A DNA stretch of 64,000 bases from Sarcomyxa edulis (lineage: Eukaryota; Basidiomycota; Agaricomycetes; Agaricales; Mycenaceae), in assembly GCA_009761415.1 (NCBI GenBank), contig QUOL01000030.1, positions 62,001 to 126,000 on the forward strand. Direction: 5' to 3'. Shown piece by piece: positions 20,466 to 32,398 of this stretch. Within the stretch, counting starts at the first letter, position 1. Every line of letters starts with the position of its first letter. The translations under genes were made by a program, and so were the position numbers. A model generated the notes under the pieces. That model was not told the origin of the DNA. It did no database searches and saw only the letters and a list, made by a program, of their open reading frames with translations.

Positions 20466-20609
20466 ATGATTAGTTTAAATTTAATTTCTTTATTATACTT
20501 TATAACTGTAATGGGGTACATGGTTTCTTTATATATTTCTTTATATTTAATATCCAAATATAATGTAAAACAACAATACCCTAAATTTGTTAAAATTATA
20601 AAGTATTAA
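20466..20609 (+). CDS. unknown 47-residue single-membrane-span protein (atp8-like size)
   Basis: ATG 20466 to TAA 20607 codes for 47 residues. A hydrophobic N-terminal half (MISLNLISLLYFITVMGYMV and SLYISLYLI) is followed by a basic tail (SKYNVKQQYPKFVKIIKY). Fungal Atp8 has about 48-53 residues with the same hydropathy and a basic C-terminus, but it usually starts MPQL, which is absent here. I therefore do not assign it. It is the only plausible gene in the 7 kb before cob, is on the same strand as cob, and uses no TGA. Confidence 0.4.
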   Translation: MISLNLISLLYFITVMGYMVSLYISLYLISKYNVKQQYPKFVKIIKY

Positions 20610-21670
20610 AAAAAAAATCCACCCTATAATAAAATTATAAAGTGGATAAAAAACTAATTTAATAATTTATGTTAAATATAGGGCCAGTCTAATCTAGTGA
20701 TGTACTAGGATATCAACTTTTAATATATTTAACTTTAAGGTCTGAAGTCCAGTCCTTCATATGTCACGTAGGGTCCAAAACCACCTAATTTTTTTTTATT
20801 CTTTGCCTTCCCTATAAGTGAGTAGAGTTATACTCGATAGAGGTTACATTCCTTATTTATTGTTTTGACTTAGTACAAACTCTTCTATTCTTTATATTCA
20901 CTTCTTTACTATTCCTTATTTGGTTCAATATTTAATTATTGTTCTTATTTAGGGTATAGGTTATACTTAATATATAGTTATAATTTATATATACTTAATA
21001 TAGAGGTATACTAATATATGGGGCATACTACTAATATAGGTAGTACTACTATAATATAGTTATATTGATAGGTTATATAGGGTATACATAATATATACAT
21101 ACTTAATATATATACTTAATATTTACATATACATAATATATACATACTATATAGATATACTTAATATATACATACTATATAATATAGATATATAAAGGGT
21201 ATACTACTATATAGGGGGTATATACACAATTATACTTAATATAGGTTATACTAGATATTGTTAATGTATACATAATAGATATATAAGATAGTTATAGTAA
21301 CCATATAAAGAACTATAGATAGATATAAATATATAGATATATAGAGTATATTAAATAATAAGTGATTATATTAATAAAAAAAAAATAGGTTATAATTATC
21401 TAAAGAAATAGTAATAAATGGTATAAGAAATATAGAAGAGGTAGAAAAATAAAAAAATATATTAAAATTTTGAATAGGTCTTGCGTGAAAGACTTTATAC
21501 CGTGAGGTTATGATAAATGTTTAGCTAACTCTCCCAGGTAAAACAAAATCAATTATATAGTCTAAATAAAACGTGAGGCTTAAAACAAAAAAAAGTGATG
21601 AATTAAACATATTTAATTATTAATATTACATGCAAATAAATTCAGAAAATATAATAATATAAATAAAAAA
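20610..21670. other. AT-rich spacer upstream of cob
   Basis: It contains a tRNA-like fold at about 20698-20766 that lacks an anticodon stem (see rejected items). Long stretches of TATACTTAATATA-type repeats run from 20960 to 21360. A GC-richer patch at 21478-21540 lies before the cob start. No gene is recognised. Confidence 0.5.
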
Positions 21671-21767
21671 ATGGCAATTAGAAAAAGTAATATATTTTTA
21701 TCGTTAGGAAATAGTTATATGATAGATTCACCGCAACAAAGTTCAATAAATTATTGATATAACCTCG
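21671..21767 (+). CDS. cob: cytochrome b, exon 1
   Basis: Cytochrome b is the haem-bearing core of complex III. ATG 21671 codes for MAIRKSNIFLSLGNSYMIDS, then PQQSSINYWYNL, matching the start of fungal Cob (NSYIIDSPQPS-type motif) with TGA as Trp. The exon ends before GTGTGCTTGG, a group II 5' splice site at 21768. The reading frame stays open across the splice site into the intron's RT gene, which is in the same phase. Confidence 0.92.
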
Positions 21768-22054
21768 GTGTGTGCTTGGAAGCAACTCAGGCAGATTCGA
21801 CAGTAGCATTGGTCGATTATAACAAGTGGACAAACGTTATACAACTCATTCTTACGTTCTCTAAACCTAATAAGATAGACGGGCGGATAGCAAAGGATGA
21901 AAGGGTTAAAAAGGGACACTTCCAAGTCCTAGTGGTTAACTCGAGTTGAATTATCCAAGCTGAGGCTAACAAACTTGTAACATGAACACGCCCCATATAC
22001 AGGTGAAATATACTAATCGTCCGCAAATGATATTCCATAAATTGGTACCTTACA

Positions 22055-24192
22055 GTGAACCGAGATGTAAGGTTATGTCAACTAAATTTACGTGCCTTTA
22101 AGCTAAAAGGAAAAATAAGTGCGCTTATTGAATTCATGCAAGCAGCTAAAGATATAATGCCCCTCGATTTAAATATAAATTTAATAGAGGAAACGAAGTC
22201 TGTTGTTGAATCCCGGGATCGAACCGCTTCTAAGTTATTATTGTCCAAAGAAAATAAACAGCGGGGACGGAATTTTCATAGTATTAATTCTGTAAATACC
22301 CAACTAGAAAACAGAATTAAGAAGGGAAATAACCTAATAGTTTTAGGGAACAGTGATTACCGCTATACAAAACCTCTGATCCTAGATATCAAGCGTTACA
22401 AACATGACGCCATGGATAGGAAGGAGATAGTGAGAAAACTAAGAACTAAAATAGAAACTCTAGAAAAAGGTGGAAAATATTATAACTTAATTACAATATT
22501 ATCAGATAAAGATTATTTAATAAATTCCTACAATCAGATCAAAAGTAAACCAGGAAACATGACGAAAGGGATAGATAATTAAACGCTGGATGGAATAGGA
22601 ATGAAGTACTTCGAAAAACTCTCCGAAGATCTGAAAAGGAATAAATTTACATTTAGACCAGGACGTGGCACGGAGATCCCGAAGAAGGACGGCCTAAGAA
22701 CCAGACAACTAACAGTGTTATCGCCCAGAGACAAGATAGTACAAAAAGCTATACTAAATATCATGCAAGAAATATGAGAACCTTTATTCAGCACAAGATC
22801 GCACGGATTCAGACCTAAAAGATCCACGAGAACAGCCTTGAGCACAATATATGAAGTTGGTCATAATTATAGTTGAGTAATCCAAGGAGATCTAGAGAAA
22901 TGTTTTGACAATATCCCTCATGTCAATATCATCGAAGAAGTGAAGAAAAAAATCGGCGACCCCATCATTATCACGCTATTATGGAATTACTTAAAGGCAG
23001 GGTTTCAAGCCAAAGGAGTATCACATAAAGGTAAGATAGGAGTGCCACAAGGTGGGCTTCTTAGTCCATTACTAGCAAACATTGTACTAGATAAATTCGA
23101 TAAATATATGGAGAAATCTATAGAAAGATATAACACAGGTGAATCCCAAAAGATAAACCGGGACAACGAAGTACGAATGGATGAAATACAAGATGAGCAA
23201 AGTAGGTAAACCCTAATGTAAATAATGTAACAAAGGATGGTGAAAGACGAAATTTCAAAATGGATCGAACAACCCAAAGAATGGAATTACATCAGATATG
23301 CGGACGATTTTGTAATATTCATCTCAGGCAGCCTAAATGTAGCGAAAAAAATAAAGGCTAACATAAAGGAGTATCTTTCCTCTCAGTGTGGAGCGACTTT
23401 GAGTGATAAGAAAACTACCATAAATAACCTAAAGGACAACGAATTTGTATTTTTAGGGGCAGATATCATAGTAAAGAAAAGTACTTCAAGTATACCAAAA
23501 GATAACAATAAAGTTGATAGTGTCAATAGACTAGAAATAAATGCGCCAATCTCCAAATTAGTAAATAAACTAATAGAAGAGAAATTCGTACGTCGAAATG
23601 ATAAAGGTATTATCCTCTAAGTCAAGGTAAACTAGTAAATGAAGATCATTATTTCATATTGGAATATTATAACACCAAAATGCAAGAAATGGTAAATTAT
23701 TACTTATTTGCATCCAACGTCAAAAAGTTAGAAATATTATACAAATATCTGGAAAGATCTTGTGCGTATACATTATCAGAGAAATATAAGAAATCAACGC
23801 GAGAAATCTACAAAAAATTTGGTAAGAGATTAAGAGATCCTGAGAGCGACAAAGAGCTGAAGATCCTGAACATTCATGTGCCCGCAAAGTTTGATGAAGG
23901 AAGAAGGTACAATCCGAGCGAAACGGGTGAAGTAAGATGATCAACCGAAAAATCGCGGGCAATTTTAAATAGGAAATGTAAACTTTGGGGGACAACTAAT
24001 AATATAGAAATGCATCACTTACGTAAAGTTAATGATATAATACACAAGATTAGTACAGGAAATAATACTTTTGTACAATGAAAAGGTTGAACCAAAAGGA
24101 AACAGATAGCATTATGTGAATATCATCATGAGTTACTGCATAGTGGTGAACTTCGCGCCTATGAGTTAGTTAGAATTTATAGTTCTCCTTAA
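22055..24192 (+). pseudogene. RT/maturase of cob intron 1 (RT-V), nearly full length
   Basis: Group II intron protein for splicing and retrohoming. The frame is continuous from cob exon 1. Recognisable in order: INSYNQIKSKPGNMTKGIDN, GRGTEIPKKDGLRTRQLTVL, SPRDKIVQKAILNIMQEIWE, HGFRPKRSTRTALSTI, IQGDLEKCFDNIPH (motif A), KIGVPQGGLLSPLLANIVL (motif B), NYIRYADDFVIF (motif C, YADD intact), VFLGADI, domain X, then an HNH-type end with NIEMHHLRKVNDI and CEYHHELLH, stopping at 24190. One frame serves up to about 23610 except for four TAA codons: one at 22580 (GIDN-stop-TLDG) and three between 23207 and 23234. A one-base shift near 23615 and a TAG-TAA pair follow. It is otherwise well preserved. Confidence 0.9.
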
Positions 24193-24323
24193 GTGGAGGA
24201 AAGAATAATCGATACACAATTCTGGGAATAGGGTAAGGTAAAATCAGGTAATAATTCTTACAATGTAATAAAGTATAATATAACACAAGAGTATAGAGTC
24301 TGCCCTAGAGGTAGAATAGGTGG

Positions 24324-24357
24324 AAAGCTGTATGATGGGAAACTATCATGTACAGTT
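24324..24357 (+). ncRNA. group II domain V of cob intron 1
   Basis: AAAGCTGTATGATGGGAAA then CTATCATGTACAGTTT. Compared with the cob intron 2 copy, CCG/CGG pairs are replaced by CTG/CAG, so both arms changed together. The AGC triad is kept. This supports a functional, still-constrained RNA. Confidence 0.88.
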
Positions 24358-24405
24358 TGGAAGGCAGACAAAGATCAGCGATAGCTTCAATATATCAACT
24401 CTGAC

Positions 24406-24523
24406 CCTACTCATTATTAGGACTCTGTTTAATAATACAGATATTATCAGGAATTTGATTAGCAATGCATTATAGCTCACATATAGATTTAGCCTTTACT
24501 TCAATAGAGCACATTATGCGAAA
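24406..24523 (+). CDS. cob: cytochrome b, exon 2
   Basis: Codes for SLLGLCLIIQILSGIWLAMH, then YSSHIDLAFTSIEHIMR, the haem-ligand helix region of cytochrome b (LAMHY includes the conserved His). It ends before GTGCGCCCAT at 24524, a group II 5' splice site. The frame stays open into intron 2 and joins the RT-VI ORF. Confidence 0.93.
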
Positions 24524-27021
24524 GTGCGCCCATGTGTCAGACATCGAGAATATATTCTTATCCGGTATACCTAATATAGTAATCAAGCATATTTTAATAT
24601 TTAAGCTTATATTAGCCATTAAGTACATCGCCTTTGGTCAGTCCAATAAACGCATAGGATGAATAGCTGTATGGAAAGTAACAATAAAGTCTTTGCCGTG
24701 AAAGATAATATATAGTTATTATGGAATCTTCCAAGATTATGATAAAAAACTTGAAACGTTAAGGGTGAATTTAAAATATAGTCCTGTAGTTCTAATCGGA
24801 ATATGTCAGCTACTGCACACCAATTCTAACAGATATATCTCTCGATTTGTTAGTTGATTACAAGGTGTGACCTGCTATAAATTAATAGTTTTAGAGTTAA
24901 TCACAACAATGTTTGTATTAATGACTAATTTAGCGAAAGGATCTAAAGAAGAAAGGATATTAAGGGCCACGCCCCACACAGATGATCAGGAACTTGGGGA
25001 AGTAACCGCTACTAATTCGGAAACGGATAAGCGGGCTCGGAGTCCTCGTATTACCGTTAAAGAAGAAGATAACGTGTCTTCTAATGGGAAGTATGACAGT
25101 AAATTATGAACATCGATGAAGGCTTCTAATAACGAGAATCGAAATAGAAGGACTGGTAATACCAGAAAGTCTAAACCTATTCTCGCTGTAGATGTCGGTA
25201 AAAGATTGAAACAATATTATAAGAACGGAGTATATTTCAACCTTAACAAATTGTTAGGGGACCCGTACTTCTTAATAGCTTGTTATGAAGATATAAAGAA
25301 TAAACCGGGAAATATGACAGGAGGTATTTATAGATACACCTTTGATGGCCTAAGTGGAGAGTGATTTATAAAATTAGCAGCAAAGCAGAGAGTCATTGAA
25401 AAATGGAAGTTTCCAGTTCAATCTGGCAAGATTAGTCGAAATCACCCAAAATAACGAAAAGATTAGAACATTATCAATATCTTCACCACGTGATAAAATA
25501 GTACAAAAAGCCATAGCCGTAATATTAGAAGCAATCTATGAACCCCAATTTAAAGATTCTTCATATGGTTTTAGACCGAAACGATCACCACATGATGCAC
25601 TTTTAAAGATAAAATTACAAGGAGCAGGATATTCCTGAGTAATACAAGGGGATATAACCAAATGTTTTGAAAGTATTCCTCATAAAATAATAAGAGATGA
25701 AATAAATAAAGTAATAGGTTGCCCAAATATGAAAGCACTAATAAATTAGGTTATAGGTTATCCTACCCTTCCGTTAATCGGTAGTGTGGGAACTATTAAG
25801 TTGTCAGATGGTTTAATGGCATACAATAAAGTAGGAGTACCACAGGGAGTAATTTGTAGCCCTATAATTTCCAATATAGTACTTCATTTACTCGATGTTT
25901 ACATGGAAAAATATAAACTAGATTTTAATAAGGGTAAACTAAAAAGACACAACCTCGAATATACTAGACTTCAAGAAGTTAGAACAAAAGCCCTCAAGGT
26001 CCACGATAAAAAAACAGCTAAATTAGCTCTCGTAAATATGCGAAAAATAACAGGTTACGATCCTATGGACCCTAACTTCCGTAGACTTCTATATCTAAGA
26101 TACGCAGATGATTTTGTAATTCTTACATCTTCAAGCATCAAATAATGCTTTAGTATAAGACAAGATGTCAAAAACTTCTTAGCGGTAAATTGTGGTCTAA
26201 CACTGAATGAAAAAAAAAAAACCTTAATAACTTCAACAAAGAAACATTTTAGCTTTTTGGGGGCATTGATAGTTAATAATCCAACTAAAGATTCTGTAGT
26301 ATATGATAAAGGTTTAAAAACTTGAAAGAAAGCTCACCTCAGAAGTTTATTAAAAGCTCCTCTAAAAAAACTTATAGATAAATTTGTTAAGAATGGTTTA
26401 GGTCAACGAAATAACCGAAATGAATTTTGTCCTAAAGGAAGAACTAACCTTTTTAACCATCCACATTATACCATAATTTCTTGATATAATGCTAAAGTTC
26501 AAGGAATTTTTAACTATTACTCTTTTGCCTCTAATTATCCTAAATTAAATCTTATTGTATGATATCTAAGAGCCTCTTGCGCCCTTACCTTGGCTAACAA
26601 GTATAAGTTGAAAACAATGGCTAAAGCTTTTCAAAAGTTTGGTAAGAATTTAACAGATCCTGATACAGGAATCAAGTTCTATTCACCTTCGGATTTCAAA
26701 GTTAAAAATAAGTTTAACTCTAAATCTATGAGTAATGATATATTAACTAAAACAATAAATTCGGATTGAGCATCTGATCTCCAACAAACATCATTTGGTA
26801 AGGCTTGTACAGTCTGTGGTACTACTACAAAAATTGAGATGCATCATATTAGAAAAGTAGCTAATATTAGGAATAACATTCTGAATAAAGGTAACTCTTC
26901 AAGTGTGATTATCGATTTGAACAGAAAACAAATCCCACTATGTGAGTACCATCATTTACTACTACATAAAAGTCAATCCAGTTATTGAGAATGTCGAAAG
27001 ATAGTTGAAAATAAAAACTAG
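24524..27021 (+). pseudogene. RT/maturase of cob intron 2 (RT-VI), fused in frame to exon 2
   Basis: From exon 2 the frame is open, with TGA as Trp and no TAA or TAG, to about 25450, so the protein would be made as a cob-exon fusion and processed. Motifs: LIACYEDIKNKPGNMTGGI, SSPRDKIVQKAIAVILEAIY, SYGFRPKRSPHDALL, IQGDITKCFESIPHKII (motif A), KVGVPQGVICSPIISNI (motif B, GVIC for GGII), YLRYADDFVILT (motif C), FSFLGALIV, domain X (SWYNAKVQGIFNYYSFASNY), and an HNH-like end (CTVCGTTTKIEMHHIRKV, CEYHHLLLH) to TAG 27019. Lesions are a frameshift near 25395-25430, a TAG at 25747 and a TAA at 26143. Confidence 0.9.
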
Positions 27022-27044
27022 TTATAATATATCGTAATTTATGT

Positions 27045-27080
27045 GAAAGCCGTATGATGGGAAACTATCACGTATGGTTT
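27045..27080 (+). ncRNA. group II domain V of cob intron 2
   Basis: GAAAGCCGTATGATGGGAA then ACTATCACGTATGGTTTG. A well-formed domain V hairpin with the AGC triad, about 30 nt before the 3' splice site. Confidence 0.9.
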
Positions 27081-27111
27081 GGGAGGCAGTTCTAAATAAG
27101 GCTGACCTCAC

Positions 27112-27292
27112 TGTAAATGCAGGATGATTTTTAAGATATGCCCATGCTAATGGAGCGTCTTTTTTCTTTGTGTGTGTGTACATCCATATTAGTAAAGCAT
27201 TATACTATGGATCATATAGAAGACCAAGACAATTAGTATGAATAATAGGAGTAGTAATTTTCATAGCATTAATGGCCACAGCAATTCTAGGG
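27112..27292 (+). CDS. cob: cytochrome b, exon 3
   Basis: Codes for [20 protein letters not shown], then [20 protein letters not shown] and [20 protein letters not shown], a clean match to the central part of fungal cytochrome b with TGA as Trp. The homology in this frame stops after AILG at 27292. The next conserved block appears in another frame (see 27293-27359). Confidence 0.92.
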
Positions 27293-27359
27293 TAATACAT
27301 TACCATTACCTTATGGTTAAATGTCACATTGAGGAGCAACTATCATTACAAATCTATTT
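27293..27359 (+). pseudogene. cob: damaged continuation of cob exon 3
   Basis: After AILG the expected YVLPYGQMSHWGATIITNL is present but damaged. The sequence can be aligned as one extra A in TAAT, a six-base duplication (CCATTA), and TAA in place of the Gln codon, then a clean MSHWGATIITNLF. After that the expected SAIPYIG block is absent. The remaining half of cytochrome b is not found in this window. Either an unrecognised intron starts after TNLF or this cob copy is truncated. Confidence 0.7.
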
Positions 27360-27548
27360 GGTGGAGCGGAGACGGCTCACCTTTCTCTTTCTCTATTTAC
27401 CTTTAACGAGAATATCCTAAGCAAACAGGTAGCCATGACCTTTGTTGGGTTGCTATTGTTGACGTCCTTAATCAGGTTTAGCAGAAATACTATATAAAAT
27501 ATTATTGAACTACAGATATACACCGGTTCTGTAGGTGGATTAGAGAAT

Positions 27549-27881
27549 ATGTTGTATTACATACCTTATGTGTATGTTGTAATTCGAATTATTAAAGAAG
27601 AAATTCCAAATATAAAACGAATAGGATCGGAGATAGTAGGACACAAAGATAGCAGGAAAGGATTAGTTTTGTTCAACATAATTAGTTATGACAATAAAAT
27701 TGATATATGAGACCACGCTATACTAGTAATGGTAATATTAATTATAGGTAAACTAATAGTTAGTATTACTCTTATATTTATAATATTAAACATAATGGGT
27801 TTTATAAAATTCGTGTTACCGAAACACGTGGTATACGATGAAAGTAGGAAAATGGCTTTCAAGGTTGGAAAATTTGGCTAA
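27549..27881 (+). CDS. unknown 110-residue membrane ORF
   Basis: With TGA as Trp, ATG 27549 reads MLYYIPYVYVVIRIIKEEIP, then IKRIGSEIVGHKDSRKG, DNKIDIWDHAILVMVILIIG and LIVSITLIFIILNIMGFIKF, ending KMAFKVGKFG at TAA 27879. Upstream the frame extends to a TAA at about 27503, so a longer start is possible. One strong hydrophobic hairpin in the second half suggests one or two membrane spans. It overlaps the next ORF by 44 bases in another frame. I do not recognise the family. Confidence 0.5.
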
Positions 27882-28398
27882 ACCTTTCGGGGTAAATAAG
27901 TATGGAGAATTAACATCGATGACTCGTAGATTTTACTCAACCAAAGCTGAAAAGGAGGACAACGACTACGAAACCGTAATAAATCTGATAGCCCAGAGTG
28001 AAGGAGAGTTGGAGCAAAGGACAGCCCCTCTTATAATTGAAAGCTTAAAAAGTAATATTTGACCGATGGAAAACGTCACTATTAGATCTAACATAAATAA
28101 ATATGTTAAACTTTTAAGATTACATCTCGCCTTAATGTCGTCTTGTGAATTTAACACAAGATTCAGTACTATTCTCAAGTTCAAAGAATATGACCAAATT
28201 AATGTTTCAACGTCAGAATCTGACTTAAAGACTTACAAATTAGGTTATAAATATGGAAATCCTAATCCTGATATTAATATTACTGATCGAAATGTTTTAT
28301 CAGAGCATGAAAGGTGAAAAGATATTTTAGTAGAAGGAAAACGAGGAGTAGAATATGAAAAAGAAGAAGAAAAAAAAATCAAACAAGTAATTAAATAA
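27838..28398 (+). CDS. unknown 186-residue basic ORF
   Basis: ATG 27838 opens MKVGKWLSRLENLAKPFGVN, KYGELTSMTRRFYSTKAEKE and later MENVTIRSNINKYVKLLRLH, SSCEFNTRFSTILKFKEYDQ, TYKLGYKYGNPNPDINITDR, ending EKEEEKKIKQVIK at TAA 28396. Two TGA codons are read as Trp. RRFYST resembles the motif often seen in plasmid- or intron-derived mitochondrial ORFs, but that is an impression. No membrane span. The coding-like stretch ends exactly where the AT satellite begins. It may be the downstream part of the 110-residue ORF after a frameshift. Confidence 0.55.
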
Positions 28399-30570
28399 AT
28401 AATAAATATAAATATAAATAATAAATATAAATATATAAATATAAATAAAATAATTATTAAATAAATATAAATAAATATATAAAAGAAGTTATTAAATAAA
28501 TAATAAATATAATTATAAATAATATATATAAATAATATTAAATATAAATATAAATATATAAAATAATTATTAAAAGAAGTAATTAAATAAATAATAAATA
28601 TAATTATAAATATTCTCTAAATAAGTAAGTATGGATATAAATAATTATTAAATAAATAAATAAGTAATTATAAATATATGATAAATGAAATAATAAATAG
28701 AATAAGGCCCTATAAAGAATATACTTGAGTAATAAATATAATTATATAAATAAATAAAATAATTACTAAATTAATAATAAATAAATAAATTAATAACTAA
28801 CTAAATAATTAATAAATATATTGATGATATATTTAAATACACAAATAAATAAATAACTAACTAACTAAGTTATTAAATAAATAATAAATATAATTATAAA
28901 TATTCTCTAAATAAGTAAGTATGGATATAACTAAAATAATTAACTTAATAGTTATATATGATAAATGAAATAATAAATAGAATAAGGCCCTATAAAGAAT
29001 ATACTTGAGTAATAAATATAATTATAAATATAAATAAAATAATAACTAACTAAATTAATAATATAAATATAAATTAATATTAAATATAAATATAAACTAA
29101 TAAAATAATTATTAAATAAATAAATATATAAATAAGTAATTAATTAATAAAGAATTAACTAACTAAGTAATTAAATAAATAAATAATATAAATATAAATA
29201 ATACTATAAATAAGTAAGTATAGATATAAATATATAAATAAATATATCTGATAAATTAAGTAATAAATAGTTAATAGCTATAAAAAATATACTTTAGTAA
29301 TAAATATAAATATATAAATAAATAAACTAATTATAACTAGATAAATACTATAAATAAATAATTAATAAATTAATAATTAAATAAATAATAAATATAATTA
29401 TAAATAATACTATAAATACGTAAGTATAATATTAACTAATTAAATAAATATTAATATATAAATAAATAAAATAATTATTAAATATAAATAAAACTTTATA
29501 AAGATATAATTAAAGTAATTAATAAATATAAATAATATAAATTAATTAAGTAATATTGATAAATAAAGTAATAAGTAGTTAAGAGCTATAAAATATATAC
29601 TTTAGTAATAGATATAAATATATAAATAAATAAACTAATTATAACTAGATAAATATATAAATAAGTAACTAACTAAATAATATATATAAATAATATTAAA
29701 TATAAATATATAATTAATAAAATAATAACTAACTAAATTAATTAAATAAATATTAATATAAATAAAACTTTATACTTTAGTAATAAATATAAATATAAAT
29801 AAACTAATTATTAAATAAATAATAAATATTAATTAATAAATAAATAAGAGTTATAAATAAAAAATATACTTTAGTAATAAATATAAATATATAAATTAAT
29901 AAATAAATAACTAATTAAAGAACTAAGTAATTAAATAAATAACTAATTAATAAAGAATTAAATATAAATATAAATATATAACTAGATAAGTAATATAAAT
30001 AATATCTAATATAAATAAGTAACTAATAAATAATATAAATAATATATATAAATATATAAATAACTTATTAATAATTTAAATAATAACTATATAAATAACT
30101 AGATATAAATATATAACTATAACTAATATACTCTAATACTATAAATATATAAATAACTTATTAATAATTAAAATAATAACTAATTAAATAAGTAAGTATA
30201 ATATAACTAATTATAAATTAATAAATAAGTAGAGAATAAATATATAAATAACTTATTAATAATTAAAATAATAACTATAACTAATATAATATAACTAATT
30301 ATAAGTATATAAATAAATAGTAATTAAATATATAAATTAAGTATAATATAATTAAATAATTATAACTAAGTAATAGTAATTAATAATATAATTAAAAAAT
30401 AAGTATATACTAAGTAATATATATAATATAAAGGAATAATAAGTAATTAAGTAAATAATAATTAATAAAGAATAAGTAATTAAATTAATAAAGTAATTAA
30501 CTAACTAAATAATAAAATAAATAAATAACTAACTAACTAAGTTATTAAATAAATAAATAAATAAATAATA
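28399..30570. repeat. AT satellite of TAAATA-type units
   Basis: Over two kilobases of almost pure A and T built from TAAATA, TAAATATAA and AACTAACTAA units. Within it a block of about 165 bp is present twice (about 28585-28750 and 28875-29035). It includes TATTCTCTAAATAAGTAAG and GGCCCTATAAAGAATATACT. More diverged copies appear near 29210, 29400 and 29560, suggesting a higher-order repeat of roughly 290-350 bp. No coding sequence. Confidence 0.85.
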
Positions 30571-32274
30571 AATATAAAATACACTTATTAAGGTAGTGAA
30601 ATAGATACTATATAGTTACCTATAGGATATATATGTATTAGTGTAATATTATATAAATATATAAATAGAAATAGAAATAGATATTATATTAATTTTAAGT
30701 TTTAGGATACAAATAATATTAATACTTGGAAATAGTTATAGTAAATACCACACTTTTTGCATAGGAGATATATTATATTATATTATATTATATTATATTA
30801 CTAAAAAGGTGAATGGATAAAGGTAATAGATATAATACAATTAGTAAGTGTAAATATAAATAAACAATTACTTACAGATATAAAATATAATTATAAGGAG
30901 GATATAATCTAGTTGGAGCTTTATAATAATACATAAAGTAGTTTCAGTATACAATAAGAATAAAACCTATAAATGATATATTTTAAATTAAAGATCACAC
31001 ATATTTATTTTAATACTTATTTTAGTATTTAGTTTAATACTTATTTTAATACTTAGTTTAGTATTTAGTTTAATACTTATTTTAATATTTAGTTTAGTAT
31101 TTAGTTTAATACTTATTTTAATATTTAGTTTAATACTTAGTTTAATATTTAGTTTAATATTTAGTTTAATTAATCAAATAAGGATATAAAATATTGTACG
31201 ATATATAAAAAATATAAGATAAATGTACTTTAATTACACAAATTATTTATATTTATAGCTATTAAAGGATACATCTATTGTTTATTGTTTATATTATTGT
31301 GTTTAATAGAGTTTATTTTTATCTTAAATAGTATACGGTTATAGTATTACTCTTTCTATTAGTTGATTAATAATAATATTATCATTGTTAATTATACTAG
31401 ATTTTATATACATTAAAAATATATCAGTGTATCTATTATACCTATTTTATAGTATTTTGTTATATTAATAAGTATATGCCTTATATTTATTACAGGATTA
31501 TTTAACTAATGTTTATTTTATATGTCTGTTTTTACTATATAAATATAAATATAAATATAAATATCTATATGTCTTTAAAATAATAATTATAATTTATATT
31601 AACCATATATAAACTAGATAACTATATGTGATTCATATACAACAGCATATTATTATAAGATACCCTGTTTTAAGTATTACATAATCTGGTTATTAAATAT
31701 TTATATTTTACTAAAATAATTATATATCTGTATCTAAATGTACATCACTTACGTATAATATTTAAAAGTATTATATTACTTTTTTTTTTACTTCTACATA
31801 TATAAGAGTATTTAAAATATTGGTCTTGGTCTTATATTACTTTTTTTAACTTGTACCTATATAATATTATATATAACCAAAGAGTATACTAATGCAACCT
31901 GTACTATTATACAGTATTATATCACATTATTAACATCTCTATTTTTCTTTTCTCTTTTCTTTCCTCTTTACTCTTCCCTCTTATCTATTTAAAGTTAAGG
32001 AGTTAGGTATATTTTATTTATTTAGTTATTCATTAGTTATTTAGTTCTTTATTTAGTTAACTAGTTATTTAATTACTTATTTATTTAGTTTTTTAAATAG
32101 TTACTATTGTAGTAATTTAAATTGTAATTCCTAAGGTTTATAAGTAAAACAATTTATTTACATCACTTAAATAAAGTTAAAAAGATAAGTAAATCGGAAT
32201 ATAAAATTAATTAGTATTAATAACATCTACTTACACTAATATAAAATGAATTAGTATAAATAACATCTACTAGT

Positions 32275-32305
32275 ACCTCATTCTTAATGTTTAAGAACAT
32301 AAGAC
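32275..32305 (+). repeat. R1 hairpin element, copy 6 (variant apex)
   Basis: ACCTCATTCTTAATGTT then TAAGAACATAAGAC. The apex differs (TAAG instead of A) but ATGTT/AACAT and TCTTA/AAGA arms still pair, so the hairpin is kept despite sequence change. Confidence 0.75.
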
Positions 32306-32398
32306 TAATAACTAAAAATAATTACTAATAAAATAATATTACAATACTAATAACTAGTTACTTATTAACAATGATAGTACAAATAATACCTATTAATC

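Larger units (their letters stand above)
21768..24405 (+). other. cob intron 1 (group II)
   Basis: The 5' end is GTGTG. Domain V lies at 24324-24357. The 3' end is placed after CTGAC at 24405 from the exon homology, with an uncertainty of a few bases. The intron carries RT-V. Insertion is after the NYWYNL segment of cytochrome b. Confidence 0.85.
24524..27111 (+). other. cob intron 2 (group II)
   Basis: It begins GTGCG, has domain V at 27045-27080 and ends CTCAC before exon 3. The split codon CGA-AA|T reads Arg-Asn, giving HIMRNVNAGW across the junction. It carries RT-VI. Confidence 0.87.

Noticed and set aside
20698..20766. tRNA-like fold with a 7-bp acceptor (GTGATGT/ATGTCAC) and a perfect T stem (TGAAG/CTTCA)
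   Set aside because: The spacing is right for a tRNA, but no anticodon stem or convincing anticodon can be formed in the middle 39 bases, so I treat it as chance or a long-dead tRNA.
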